From DAOQTX01 sp035340715 (GTDB lineage Bacteria; Bacteroidota; Bacteroidia; AKYH767-A; OLB10): DNA of 64,000 bases. Within the stretch, counting starts at the first letter, position 1. Every line of letters starts with the position of its first letter. The notes under the pieces were generated by a model. That model saw only the letters and a list, made by a program, of their open reading frames with translations. It did no database searches and was not told where the DNA came from. Below are positions 42,305-51,093 of this stretch, one piece after another. A program made the position numbers and the translations under genes. The stretch is taken from NCBI GenBank assembly GCA_035340715.1, contig DAOQTX010000002.1:19305-83304 (forward strand), given 5' to 3'.

Positions 42305-44056
42305 TTATTCATCCAATAAACCCATAAAACGATAAACCGGATATCGCTTGAAGCCCTTTTCGAAATAAGGGGAATTTTGATAGACATAATACAAGCGCAT
42401 AAAAGGATTGCTCTTAAAACTGGAGTCATTCTCAAGTTTAATGGTGAAGGATTTTTTAAGTTCAGGATTTTGTTCCAACAATTCTGCAGCAATATCTTCA
42501 AAAACATAATCGCTGTACCATTCCTTCTGCTGCAATATTGCGTCAAAAAATCCCCAGTTGAAATAAGAATCTGTCGCTCTTGGTTCCAACACTTCGCAAA
42601 CAAAGCGGTCGTGGTTTTGTCCCATTGGTATGATGTAATCACCCTTTCTAAATAATATTCTTTGATTGCTTGAAGTGGTAATAGTATTGTAATGAAGGTA
42701 ATGACCTTCGAAAGGGTTTTCCGTAGTTTTAAAATCTTTTATATGATATACTTCCACAACCATGCTACTGTCATTCGATAATCGAAACATAGGTACTTGA
42801 TTATATTTTAAGCGATCTATAATACTTCTCCATGCTTGTGGTATGATATAGAAGATGGGCTTTGAAACAGAATCAATAGCAGTGCAATAAGGGAAATACT
42901 TTATTTTCTTATTGTAAGGTTTGCTGCGATCATAGTAGAGTCGATCTTTACCGCTAATGGTACTCGGTTTGTAAGATGCGGTATATCCAGCAAAGTCGAT
43001 TGGAGTGCTTCTTGTTACATCTACCTTCCAAGCTATCGGAATCCAATTTGTCATTTTATATAGTTCAAAGCTTTGCTCTCTGTTTGTAAGAATTTCCGTT
43101 CTGTATTGAACACACATTTCACTGATTGCCTGAATTATATTTAATGTTGATTCAACTCTCTGTGGGAATGGTTTTAGCATATGTGCTTCAGTTACAAATC
43201 CTACGCTATGATAGAGAGCGGTATATCCTGTTGCGTATCGTGGAGTTTCAATAAATGCATACAATCCACTATCGGGAGGGTATGACCATTTTTCAGTATT
43301 GATATAAGGAACAATAGGATCATTTTTGCTCTTCATCCATACATAAACAAAGGGCTCCAGTTTGTTGCGCAATAGGGGAGAAAGTTCGGGTGCCATTTTA
43401 TCGCTCTGCGAAGTAATCAAGGTCATGTTATACGTATAGTCGGCTCCATTACTCACATGGGTATCAATAAAAACATCGGGATTCCATTGCTGAAAAATGG
43501 ATACAAATGTTTTAGCATTTTCGGAATCCATTTTTATAAAGTCTCTGTTTAAATCAAGGTACTGATCGTTTGCCCTGAATCCGTATTCCTCAGGTCCATT
43601 TTGGTTTACACGAGAACAGCATGACCTGTTGACAGATCCATCAACATTAAAAACAGGAACGATGCAAAAGGTGATGTGTTCAAGTAGATGTGCATATTTC
43701 TTTTGCGTTAATAGTTCTTTGGTAAAGATCATTGAGGCGTCAATGCCATCGGGTTCTCCGGGATGTATGCCATTATTAATCAGCAAAACAATTTTTCCTC
43801 TTGATTTACTTTTTGCAGCAGAAAATTCTTTATGAGCATCAATAACAAATAAGCCAATCAATGAGCCATTGCTGCTTATTCCGGCATCAATAAATTTGGT
43901 GCTTGAATATTTTTCAGAGAGACCCTGATAGTAATCCATGCTTTCCTCATAAGTAGCACTTTTATTTTGTAAGTGCATGTGCTCATTGAATTGAGCAAAA
44001 GCTTTAAGATTTAAAAATAGGATGGATAAGAAAAATGTAAAACGGATAAGTGCCAT
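42305..44056 (-). CDS. Secreted M14-family zinc carboxypeptidase
   Basis: A 583-residue protein with a signal peptide (residues 1-22, ending AFAQ). Zinc ligands are H98 and E101 in HPGEPDG and H200 in FIDTHVSNGADYTYN. The catalytic Glu is E290 in FVTEAHML, and N-R-D is present at about 170-172. These identify an M14 carboxypeptidase. The C-terminal ~230 residues form an extra domain of unknown role, so it is longer than the basic catalytic core. Its start codon overlaps a 7-bp inverted repeat (GTGCCAT/ATGGCAC). It may trim peptides for uptake or cell-wall peptides. lysA follows directly. Confidence 0.9.
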   Translation of the reverse strand: MALIRFTFFLSILFLNLKAFAQFNEHMHLQNKSATYEESMDYYQGLSEKYSSTKFIDAGISSNGSLIGLFVIDAHKEFSAAKSKSRGKIVLLINNGIHPGEPDGIDASMIFTKELLTQKKYAHLLEHITFCIVPVFNVDGSVNRSCCSRVNQNGPEEYGFRANDQYLDLNRDFIKMDSENAKTFVSIFQQWNPDVFIDTHVSNGADYTYNMTLITSQSDKMAPELSPLLRNKLEPFVYVWMKSKNDPIVPYINTEKWSYPPDSGLYAFIETPRYATGYTALYHSVGFVTEAHMLKPFPQRVESTLNIIQAISEMCVQYRTEILTNREQSFELYKMTNWIPIAWKVDVTRSTPIDFAGYTASYKPSTISGKDRLYYDRSKPYNKKIKYFPYCTAIDSVSKPIFYIIPQAWRSIIDRLKYNQVPMFRLSNDSSMVVEVYHIKDFKTTENPFEGHYLHYNTITTSSNQRILFRKGDYIIPMGQNHDRFVCEVLEPRATDSYFNWGFFDAILQQKEWYSDYVFEDIAAELLEQNPELKKSFTIKLENDSSFKSNPFMRLYYVYQNSPYFEKGFKRYPVYRFMGLLDE

Positions 44057-44100
44057 AAGAATTTAGTAATGGCACAAGGTACAAAAAGAAGGCTGACTAC

Positions 44101-44514
44101 TTATTCTTCAGCGTATTGAGCATTTATTTCTTCATCGCCAGGAAAACTTACTGAATTATCTCCACTCTTACGAACCCAATACAAATACTTTCCGGTGCCG
44201 GCACAGGCATATCCTGAAATAATTTCTTCGGGCCGCATGTTCAATCGGGTATAAGTTCTCCAACGTAAATCACTTTCTTGAACTGCTAATTTTACATCAA
44301 GTATTCTGCTGCATTCGTTTCTAAAATAAACGGTATAACTTTTCGAAGAGTTGTTGCATTGTTTGCAATCTTGGCCCCATTTTGCATCGTATTTCACAAT
44401 GCAAGCAGTTACGTCCTCTGAGTTAATGGGCTTAATTTCTGCTGTAAGAGCAATCACAGAAATAAAGAAACTGATTGCTATACAAGTGCTGATGAGAAAT
44501 GCTTGTCGATTCAT
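44101..44514 (-). CDS. Secreted Cys-containing protein of unknown function
   Basis: A 137-residue protein starting at ATG 44514, one base after the stop of the TPR gene. An upstream in-frame start (44601) would run through that gene and is rejected. The signal peptide is about residues 1-25 (hydrophobic core FLISTCIAISFFISVIAL). Mature Cys residues occur in VTACIV, QDCKQCNNSS, NECSRI and YACAG, suggesting disulphides. A beta-rich segment ending YLYWVRK follows. I recognise no domain. It is the last of three overlapping or abutting minus-strand genes for secreted proteins. Confidence 0.7.
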   Translation of the reverse strand: MNRQAFLISTCIAISFFISVIALTAEIKPINSEDVTACIVKYDAKWGQDCKQCNNSSKSYTVYFRNECSRILDVKLAVQESDLRWRTYTRLNMRPEEIISGYACAGTGKYLYWVRKSGDNSVSFPGDEEINAQYAEE

Positions 44515-44515
44515 T

Positions 44516-45043
44516 TTATTTACAACGATTATTTTTGATGATGATTGAAGCTTCTTCATTCCCAAGTTTACGTGAAGTATGCCAGTCATTGCATGCATCA
44601 CTTAATTTGCCCATGCCTTTATAAGCAAAGCCCCGGTTATTGTATGCTTCCTGATTTTTTGGATCTAATTTTATGGCCATTTCAAAATCGAGAATGGCTG
44701 TTTCAAACTCTTCAATCTTATTATAGGCGCTTCCTCTTGAAACATAAGCTGCAACATGTTCCGGTTCCAATTTGATCAAATGTGTGTAATCTTCTATAGC
44801 TTCTGAGTACATACTTAACGCAGCATAGCAAAAACCTCTTTGCAATAAAGCGTTTTTGTGAACATCATTTTTAGATAAAACATCAGAGTAATATTGAGCA
44901 GCTTCTTTAAAGTTAGCATTGTTATACTCTATCTGAGCTTTGATTATAAGCTCTTTTATTTCTTCGCTGTCTTGTGCTCGAACAAGAGTTCCAAGCAAAA
45001 GAAATGCAGTACAAAGAATTACATTTTTAATCAAACGATTCAT
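44516..45043 (-). CDS. Secreted TPR-repeat protein
   Basis: A 175-residue protein with a signal peptide (about residues 1-23, ending VRAQ). Three to four TPR units follow: YNNANFKEAAQYYSDVLSK, GFCYAALSMYSEAIEDYTHL, GSAYNKIEEFETAILDFEMA and GFAYKGMGKLSDACNDWHTS. TPRs mediate protein-protein contacts. It overlaps the upstream 154-residue gene by 17 bp and is followed one base later by the Cys-containing gene. The trio probably forms one envelope-related operon, with functions unknown. Confidence 0.85.
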   Translation of the reverse strand: MNRLIKNVILCTAFLLLGTLVRAQDSEEIKELIIKAQIEYNNANFKEAAQYYSDVLSKNDVHKNALLQRGFCYAALSMYSEAIEDYTHLIKLEPEHVAAYVSRGSAYNKIEEFETAILDFEMAIKLDPKNQEAYNNRGFAYKGMGKLSDACNDWHTSRKLGNEEASIIIKNNRCK

Positions 45044-45491
45044 CGGCAGTATATTTTGAATTAGTAGTCATTTGTATAAGATGCTTTAAGGCACGCGTTA
45101 AATTATCGGCAGAAGGAGTATCCAATTTTACATAAAAGCTGATTCTGCCATATCTTCTTCTGATTTTTTGAATATATAGTTGTCGGTCAACGCATTTATT
45201 CTTAACTCCTATACAGTTAATAATCATCATTTGTTCCGAAGCATTATAATAAATGCTATTAATGTCGATATCCTTCACATGCATTAAGTCTTCTCTATAA
45301 AGGTCTTTCCCATTTTCGTAATAGCTTGCAACTAAATAGTTGCCTTTTAATTTTACTTCAAAACCTTTTCCGAGCTTACTGTTAATATAATCTACGGTTG
45401 CACCGCTTTTGGGAGATTGTCCAAATAATGCTAATGGAAAAAATAGCATTAAAAAGAGTAACTTTATTATGTTTTGTCGTATAAATCCCAT
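45027..45491 (-). CDS. Secreted protein of unknown function, first of a three-gene unit
   Basis: A 154-residue protein with a signal peptide (about residues 1-24, ending ALFGQ). The mature part is beta-rich (GFEVKLKGNYLVASYYENGKD) with Cys residues in MIINCIGVKNKC. No named domain is seen. It overlaps the TPR gene by 17 bp, so translation is coupled. It is divergent from the lysine-rich secreted gene, with which it must share a very short regulatory region. Confidence 0.7.
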   Translation of the reverse strand: MGFIRQNIIKLLFLMLFFPLALFGQSPKSGATVDYINSKLGKGFEVKLKGNYLVASYYENGKDLYREDLMHVKDIDINSIYYNASEQMMIINCIGVKNKCVDRQLYIQKIRRRYGRISFYVKLDTPSADNLTRALKHLIQMTTNSKYTADESFD

Positions 45492-45499
45492 ATGAACAA

Positions 45500-45507
45500 T
45501 AACTTTG
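45500..45507 (+). promoter_or_regulatory. Probable -7 box (TAACTTTG) of the gene at 45570
   Basis: A perfect TAnnTTTG, with TTTG at 45473-45476 (spacer 23, slightly longer than usual). It lies 63 bp before the chosen ATG and just beyond the start of the divergent gene. It supports the ATG at 45570 over the earlier in-frame one at 45474. Confidence 0.4.
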
Positions 45508-45569
45508 TAAATCGGCAGATAATTGTGTCTGATAAGATACTAATTTGTAAAGCTATACGCTACAAGAAC

Positions 45570-46790
45570 ATGAGGGGTTTCATATTTAATACATTTCTTG
45601 CATCCCAATTGCTTTTTCAAGTGATTTTTGCCCTTTTTTCTTTTGAAGGAAATGCTCAAGAGGTGAATGCGCTTACAGTCCCAATACGTTTTATGGTCAA
45701 TGGTGGAAATTATGAAACATCGGGTGTTACAATTGAGCGCAGCAATGGCTCACAAGAATATGTAAAAGGTCAAAGTAATATTACGATTCATCTTCCTTTT
45801 AACGATGAATATATTTTATCCTTCAAGAAGGAAGGATACATTACTAAAAAGATTTTTATTTCAACTAAAGTACCTAGCGATCGTTCTTCACAAGGATTTG
45901 ATACTTACAATTTTGATATTGTTATTTTCCCACAAGAAGACGATGTAAATCTTGTTGTATTCAATCAGCCGGTGGCACGAATTAATTACAATAAGAAAAT
46001 TGATGATTTTGATTATGATGTTGATTATACCAAGCGAATACAATCCGCTATTCGTCAAGCAGAAGCTGAATTAGAACAAGCAGCAAAAGATCGAAAGAAG
46101 CAAGAATCAAAACAGGCTGATACTAAGAAAAAGGATAATGTAAATTCGGAGACTACTGCATCAATAGAGAACAAGCAGAGTGATCAAAGTAACGCAAAGG
46201 CAGTACTCAATACTCAAAAAGGAAGTGATGAAATCGCTCAGGCCAATGTGAGTTCAGGAGATGACCAGAAGACTTCAATCGGAAAGTCAGGAAAAGATAG
46301 ACCAGATAAATCGAAAGCTAATACTGGTAAGGACAAGAAAAAGGAAAGTGCGATCAATAGTGGAAAAGATGAGAAACCTCCTTTGGTTAATGTGCATCAA
46401 GGAATTGACGACCAATCGAATCTACTTGCAAGTGCAGAAGATGAAGGGGCACCTGTTTTTCCACAAATCAATAGAGGTAACGACAAACCTGATGACGATA
46501 TTCAAGCACAAAAAGGTTCTGACCAGAAACCACAAGAAAGAAACGTACCCTATTTTGCTAAAGAGATGGTCAAAGTAAGTACTTCAACAGATTTTAGACA
46601 AGAAGTAACTGTTCAAGAAATAGATGAAGCGCGCAGGCATATCACCTTAGTACGTGTCGAGAAAAACGGAGAAGAGATAACCTATCACCGTGTAATATAT
46701 GATTGGGGTGCAGTCTATTATTTTGTGAATTATAATACTCCCATCACAGCCGATTATTTTAAAATCAAAACTGGAATTAAGTCCTTCTAA
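45570..46790 (+). CDS. Secreted protein with PEGA-like head and Lys/Asp-rich repeat region
   Basis: A 406-residue protein (ATG 45570; an in-frame 45474 start is rejected as it overlaps the promoter box). The signal peptide is about residues 1-27 (ending EGNAQ). A beta-rich domain (about 30-130) has a PEGA-like pattern with GYITKKIFI. It is followed by an Ala/Glu/Lys coiled stretch (AIRQAEAELEQAAKDRKKQ), then about 170 residues rich in G-K-D-x-K and G-x-D motifs, and a conserved-looking beta end (VQEIDEARRHITLVRVEKNG). Function is unknown. It meets the M23 gene tail to tail. Confidence 0.75.
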   Translation: MRGFIFNTFLASQLLFQVIFALFSFEGNAQEVNALTVPIRFMVNGGNYETSGVTIERSNGSQEYVKGQSNITIHLPFNDEYILSFKKEGYITKKIFISTKVPSDRSSQGFDTYNFDIVIFPQEDDVNLVVFNQPVARINYNKKIDDFDYDVDYTKRIQSAIRQAEAELEQAAKDRKKQESKQADTKKKDNVNSETTASIENKQSDQSNAKAVLNTQKGSDEIAQANVSSGDDQKTSIGKSGKDRPDKSKANTGKDKKKESAINSGKDEKPPLVNVHQGIDDQSNLLASAEDEGAPVFPQINRGNDKPDDDIQAQKGSDQKPQERNVPYFAKEMVKVSTSTDFRQEVTVQEIDEARRHITLVRVEKNGEEITYHRVIYDWGAVYYFVNYNTPITADYFKIKTGIKSF

Positions 46791-48460
46791 TTCTTTAAAG
46801 GAACTACCAATATAGTTTTCATCAAATTGCCTGCTCGATCCTTAACTTCAATGCTAAGACTTACATGCGTATTTGAGTTTACCATTATAGGTATTCGAAA
46901 TGAATTGGCTTTTAGATCGTAATATCCAGGTACAAATTCATTATTCATATAGGCAGTAATTTCTTCAATTCCAGATAGATTGTCCTCTATGACTAATTCA
47001 ATAAAATTACGATTGTATATGGTATCGCTTATAACCTCAATATTTTTTAACTCAGGCGACAAGGAGTCAATTAACAATTCAATTTTACCGCAATAGGTAC
47101 TATTAAATTCTATGGGCTTATCAAACTCAAGCGACTGCAAAAATTCAGTTTTGATATTATTCATCCCGTATAATCCGGCCTTCTCAATTAAAATCGGTCT
47201 ATTTGAACGAAAAGTATATCCTTTGTGTAATGCATCAAATTCGCTAAGAATTTGAAAACTTATTTGGCCATTTGTGCTATCAGCAGAAAAGTAAAATGGT
47301 GTTTCTTTATATACGCTTTGTTCATTGAAGTAAACTGAATATTCATTAATCTGGCGTTCAAATGATTCGTTGGGTATTATCATTTCAGTGTTTTGCATTC
47401 TGGGGCTGGGTTCATTGACCAACCTTAACCAACCTGAAAGAAATGAGCGATTGTTGTTTTGATCAATTAAAGTAATGAAATAGGGAAGTACTTCATTATC
47501 ATCCGAAGGGCAATAAATTCCTGTTGTGGGGCTTTTTCGATAAATAGATAACTTATTTCCAGGCATACGATGCAGGCGATAAACAGGGTATACATCCTTT
47601 TTAGATAATTCATAGTCCATGCAAGCATTGGCATATCTGCTTTCATCAAAACTGAATTCATCAAATACAACATGAAACACACTTTCATCATCAATACTTA
47701 AATCCAACTCTCGGATTCCCAGCACACCGGCATAGCCGTTGGCCGAATCGTAACATTCAATACCAATAGCAAAGCAATCATTAACAAACAAGGTGTCATC
47801 CACCACATAGTGTATTTCTTTGGTTTGAATATTGGTTGAAAGGGTAACCGTTCGAGATTGTGACAGGTTAAAATTGAATCCATCATAAACGAGCAACTTT
47901 TTAATTATAGGGGAAATTGAATCTCTTTTATTTTGAAAAAAGGAAGGAGGGTTAAAGGGAATTTGTGTTTGAGAATTCCGCAGTTCAAAATGTAGATGAG
48001 GACCTTGGCTTGATCCGGTATTTCCGGAATATGCAATTAGTTCACCTCTGCCAATTGGATAAGCACCTCTTGCTAATATGGTGTCAATCGAATTGATTTT
48101 TAACTGCTGCATCCAATCATAGGTCAGTGAATCAATATAATCGCTAAACCGGTGAAGATGAGCATATACACTTGTTGTATTAAAGTAATGGTTTATATAA
48201 ATAGCCTTTCCAAATCCATAAGGAGAAATTTTAATTCTTGTTATATATCCACTGTCAATTGCCATCACAGGCCATCCCGAAATTTCGTTGGTTCTATAAT
48301 CTAGGCCACTATGAAGATGATTGCTTCGAAGTTCTCCGAAAGTACCTGATAAACCGGCTTGAAAATTTAATGGATGAACAAAAGTAGAGTCAGAAACAGT
48401 ATTCTGCGAAACAGAAATGCAAGGGATCAACATTAACAAAAGGAATAGATTAACATTCAT
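46787..48460 (-). CDS. M23/LytM peptidase with C-terminal beta domain
   Basis: A 557-residue secreted protein (signal peptide, about residues 1-19, ending ISVSQ). The LytM-type metallopeptidase domain (about 40-165) has H50-x-x-x-D54 in HLHSGLDYR, H101 in VYAHLHRF and the paired H155-x-H157 in HLHFELR. All ligands are present, so the enzyme is probably active on peptidoglycan cross-links. The remainder (about 170-557) is a beta-rich part of unknown function. It is larger than typical M23 enzymes. The stop overlaps the opposing gene's stop by 4 bp. Confidence 0.87.
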   Translation of the reverse strand: MNVNLFLLLMLIPCISVSQNTVSDSTFVHPLNFQAGLSGTFGELRSNHLHSGLDYRTNEISGWPVMAIDSGYITRIKISPYGFGKAIYINHYFNTTSVYAHLHRFSDYIDSLTYDWMQQLKINSIDTILARGAYPIGRGELIAYSGNTGSSQGPHLHFELRNSQTQIPFNPPSFFQNKRDSISPIIKKLLVYDGFNFNLSQSRTVTLSTNIQTKEIHYVVDDTLFVNDCFAIGIECYDSANGYAGVLGIRELDLSIDDESVFHVVFDEFSFDESRYANACMDYELSKKDVYPVYRLHRMPGNKLSIYRKSPTTGIYCPSDDNEVLPYFITLIDQNNNRSFLSGWLRLVNEPSPRMQNTEMIIPNESFERQINEYSVYFNEQSVYKETPFYFSADSTNGQISFQILSEFDALHKGYTFRSNRPILIEKAGLYGMNNIKTEFLQSLEFDKPIEFNSTYCGKIELLIDSLSPELKNIEVISDTIYNRNFIELVIEDNLSGIEEITAYMNNEFVPGYYDLKANSFRIPIMVNSNTHVSLSIEVKDRAGNLMKTILVVPLKN

Positions 48461-48615
48461 TCAAAACCGGGGTGTTAATAATGAGAGCCAAAGTAAAACA
48501 ATCTACGTTCATAACTAAAGAAAGCACGGCAATATTATGTTTTGTTTTGTTCTAAATAATTAACTTAATTTGTCTTATGATATGATCCATGCTTCCTTTT
48601 CATATCCAATCAGTT

Positions 48616-48906
48616 ATGGAATCATTAAAGTCGAAACAAAAGCAAATAAAAATTAAAGTTGAGAAGCTGATTTCACTTCACAGTGAATTGGCAGCGCGCA
48701 ACAAATTGTTGGAGCAAGAAAACAATCAACTTAAAAAGGAATTGGATGTGCATAAAAATCAGGCTGATAAAATGCATGAACAGAATAAAATTATTAAATT
48801 AGCAAAAGCGATATCAGACAAGGGCAACTCCAAAGATATTAAACGAATGATAAACGAATATATCCGGGAGATTGACAAATGTATTGCGATACTAGATAAG
48901 GAATAA
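48616..48906 (+). CDS. Small coiled-coil protein upstream of zapA
   Basis: A 96-residue, highly charged coiled-coil protein. The first half (KSKQKQIKIKVEKLISLHSEL, ENNQLKKELDVHKNQADKM) has clear heptads; the end IKRMINEYIREIDKCIAILDKE is amphipathic. The start is ATG 48616; the open frame extends 27 bp further up with no better start. It lies 24 bp before zapA and is probably the cell-division-associated partner seen beside zapA in Bacteroidota. Its function is not established. Confidence 0.75.
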   Translation: MESLKSKQKQIKIKVEKLISLHSELAARNKLLEQENNQLKKELDVHKNQADKMHEQNKIIKLAKAISDKGNSKDIKRMINEYIREIDKCIAILDKE

Positions 48907-48930
48907 TTCCACAAAAGAGTAAGCGAATAG

Positions 48931-49215
48931 GTGAATATAAAAGTAAACATAGGCGGCAGATTTTATCCATTAACGGTTGATTCGAAAGAAGAAGAATCGG
49001 TAAGAAATGCAGCGTTTATGATCAATGAAAAGCTTAAAGAGTACGAAAAATCATTTGGCGTAAAGGATAAGCAAGATTTATTGGCTATGTGTTCCCTTCA
49101 GTTTGTATCTGAACTACTGAAAAGTAGAGTTGGCAATAGTGAATCTGAACGAGAGGCCGAACTATTGTTAGATGAATTGGGATTGTCTGTAAGTAAGTAT
49201 CTCGATAAAGTATAA
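48931..49215 (+). CDS. zapA: Cell-division protein ZapA
   Basis: A 94-residue protein beginning (GTG start, 48931) VKVNIGGRFYPLTVDSKEEE-like, with INEKLKEYEKSFGVKDKQDLLAMCSL and a C-terminal coiled coil. This is the ZapA fold, which binds FtsZ and bundles protofilaments at mid-cell. It is preceded by a small coiled-coil gene and followed by the 6S-like RNA and rny. The order zapA-6S RNA parallels the arrangement in gamma-proteobacteria. Confidence 0.88.
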   Translation: MNIKVNIGGRFYPLTVDSKEEESVRNAAFMINEKLKEYEKSFGVKDKQDLLAMCSLQFVSELLKSRVGNSESEREAELLLDELGLSVSKYLDKV

Positions 49216-49231
49216 GTTCTTTGAAAAATAG

Positions 49232-49259
49232 GGGTTAACCCTACTTAAATAGTTAACCC
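49232..49259 (+). promoter_or_regulatory. Paired GTTAACCC repeat upstream of the 6S-like RNA
   Basis: GGGTTAAC (49232-49239) and GTTAACCC (49252-49259) form an 8-bp stem with a 12-base loop. GTTAACCC also occurs as a direct repeat (49234-49241 and 49252-49259). There is no T-run after it, so it is not an intrinsic terminator. Its last three bases are also used by the closing stem of the RNA, so the two structures exclude each other. It could be an operator, a zapA 3' end or part of the promoter. Confidence 0.45.
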
Positions 49260-49447
49260 GCCTGAATTCTGATTATCGTTTTAAACTCAACATTATATAA
49301 CATTGGAGTTTGACTTAACGTGAGGATAGCAGGCCGCACCGGTTTTACCGGATACACTTTGTGTATCAGCGGAAGCATGAATTACGAGGCTGCTCCACCC
49401 ATGATTATTGGGGTTTATAAACAACAGGATTCAGGACGGGTTTTTTT
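49257..49447 (+). ncRNA. ssrS: 6S-like regulatory RNA (6S-Flavo type) with terminal stem
   Basis: A ~184-base non-coding stretch folds into one long closed rod. The ends pair over 15 bp: CCCG+CCTGAATTCTG (49257-49271) with CAGGATTCAGG and CGGG (49425-49440), leaving one bulged A. Seven T residues follow at once, so the closing stem doubles as a terminator. Inside are CCGG-TTTTA-CCGG and the perfect hairpin GATACAC-TTT-GTGTATC (49351-49367). A zapA-side position, an open central region and paired ends are the marks of 6S RNA, which sequesters sigma-bound RNA polymerase. Its identity as the Bacteroidota 6S RNA is inferred from form and place, not from alignment. Confidence 0.72.
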
Positions 49448-49490
49448 ATGACCATTAAAACAATTAAATATATATCAAACAATCACTTTT

Positions 49491-51056
49491 ATGGATGACA
49501 ATCTAATCTTACTTATAATACCAATAGTTGCTTTTGCACTGGGCATTTTATTGGCCTGGCTCTTTATTCGAAAGTCTAATAAAGACAAAGAAAAAATTGC
49601 TCAGGAACAGGCAAATAGAATCATTAAGGAAGCTGAAACTAAAGCGGAAATAATGATGAAAGACAAAATGATGGAAGCGAAAGAAAAATTCTATCAGTTG
49701 AAAACCGAACACGAAAGAAAAAGCAGCGAAAAAGATAAGTCTTTACAACAAGCTGAAAGTAGAATTAAACAAAAGGAACAATCTCTTTCTCAGAAACTTG
49801 AAAATGTTCAGCGCAAAGAACAGGAACTTGGGACTTTAAAAGGCAATGTGACTGCTCAATTGGAAGGCATTGAAAAAAGAAAAGCCGATATGAGCAAATT
49901 GCATGAAAAACAAGTAAGAGAATTGGAAAAGATTTCCGGACTGAGTTCTGCTGATGCTAAAACTCAATTGGTTGAAGCCTTAAAAGCTGAAGCCAAAACA
50001 GAAGCAATGTCCATTATTAAAGAAACCATAGATGAGGCTAAACTAACAGCCAATAAAGAAGCAAAGAAAATTGTGATTCAGAGTATTCAAAGAGTAGCTA
50101 CTGAGCAGGCTATTGAAAACTCTGTTTCTGTTTTTCACATTGATAATGATGAGGTCAAAGGCCGTATTATTGGTAGAGAAGGAAGAAACATCAGAGCATT
50201 GGAAGCGGCAACAGGTGTTGAGATTATTGTGGACGATACTCCAGAAGCCATTATACTTTCATGCTTCGACCCTGTAAGACGCGAGTTGGCTCGATTGGCT
50301 TTGCATCAATTAGTTTCTGACGGAAGAATACATCCGGCAAGAATCGAAGAGGTGGTGACCAAAGTTCGAAAGCAATTAGAGGACGAATTGGTTGAAACCG
50401 GAAAAAGAACTTGCATTGATCTAGGAATCCATGGATTGGCTCCTGAACTGATTCGCCTGGTGGGTAAAATGAAATATCGTAGTTCTTACGGTCAGAATTT
50501 GTTACAACACAGTCGTGAAGTTGCAAACTTATGCGCGATTATGGCATCTGAATTAGGCTTAAACTCTAAGTTAGCAAAGCGAGCAGGTCTGTTGCACGAT
50601 ATAGGTAAAGTTCCGGACGATGAGCCTGAGATTCCACACGCAATTTTAGGAATGAAGATTGCCGAACGAAATAAAGAAAATGCAGAAGTGGTAAATGCTA
50701 TTGGTGCACATCACGATGAAATTGAAATGACCTCTATGCTGTCACCGATCATACAGGTATGTGACGCTATTTCCGGTGCTCGCCCTGGTGCACGCAGAGA
50801 AATCGTTGAGCAATACATGAAAAGACTCAAAGACCTTGAGTCATTAGCAATGAGCTACGAAGGAGTTGAAAAAGCCTTTGCGATTCAAGCCGGTAGAGAG
50901 TTGAGAGTAGTTGTTTCTAGCGATAGAATGGATGACAAGAAAACAGAAGTATTGAGCCAGGACATAGCTAATCGAATACAAACAGAAATGACCTATCCGG
51001 GGCAAATAAAAATAACTGTTATTCGAGAAACCAGGGCAGTTAATTATGCTAAATAA
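49491..51056 (+). CDS. rny: Ribonuclease Y
   Basis: Endoribonuclease that starts mRNA decay. The 521-residue protein has an N-terminal membrane anchor (about residues 4-26), a long Lys/Glu coiled coil (about 30-200), a KH domain (DEVKGRIIGREGRNIRALEAATGVEIIVDD) and an HD domain with H369-D370 in LLHDIGKVPDD and the ligand pair in GAHHDE. The full layout and ending IRETRAVNYAK match the family. ATG is at 49491, 51 bp after the 6S-like RNA terminal stem. It is membrane bound at the cytoplasmic face. Confidence 0.96.
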   Translation: MDDNLILLIIPIVAFALGILLAWLFIRKSNKDKEKIAQEQANRIIKEAETKAEIMMKDKMMEAKEKFYQLKTEHERKSSEKDKSLQQAESRIKQKEQSLSQKLENVQRKEQELGTLKGNVTAQLEGIEKRKADMSKLHEKQVRELEKISGLSSADAKTQLVEALKAEAKTEAMSIIKETIDEAKLTANKEAKKIVIQSIQRVATEQAIENSVSVFHIDNDEVKGRIIGREGRNIRALEAATGVEIIVDDTPEAIILSCFDPVRRELARLALHQLVSDGRIHPARIEEVVTKVRKQLEDELVETGKRTCIDLGIHGLAPELIRLVGKMKYRSSYGQNLLQHSREVANLCAIMASELGLNSKLAKRAGLLHDIGKVPDDEPEIPHAILGMKIAERNKENAEVVNAIGAHHDEIEMTSMLSPIIQVCDAISGARPGARREIVEQYMKRLKDLESLAMSYEGVEKAFAIQAGRELRVVVSSDRMDDKKTEVLSQDIANRIQTEMTYPGQIKITVIRETRAVNYAK

Positions 51057-51066
51057 TATGAATGTC

Positions 51067-51074
51067 TAAATTTG
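51067..51074 (+). promoter_or_regulatory. Possible -7 box (TAAATTTG) of the polysaccharide locus
   Basis: A perfect TAnnTTTG 20 bp before the flippase ATG (51094). No TTTG element is clear upstream, so it may be a chance match. If real, the leader is very short. Confidence 0.35.
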
Positions 51075-51093
51075 GGCTTCACTTATATTGGAT

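Noticed and set aside
44050..44069. GTGCCAT/ATGGCAC hairpin covering the M14 peptidase start
   Set aside because: Only 7 bp, and the likely start of transcription lies within or close to the upstream arm, so the hairpin may never form in the mRNA.
44515..44601. Longer start for the Cys-containing secreted protein
   Set aside because: The extension reads through the TPR gene in another frame and removes the signal peptide from the N-terminus.
45474..45569. N-terminal extension of the lysine-rich secreted protein from ATG 45474
   Set aside because: It runs over a probable promoter box and the start of the divergent gene, and would bury the signal peptide inside the protein.
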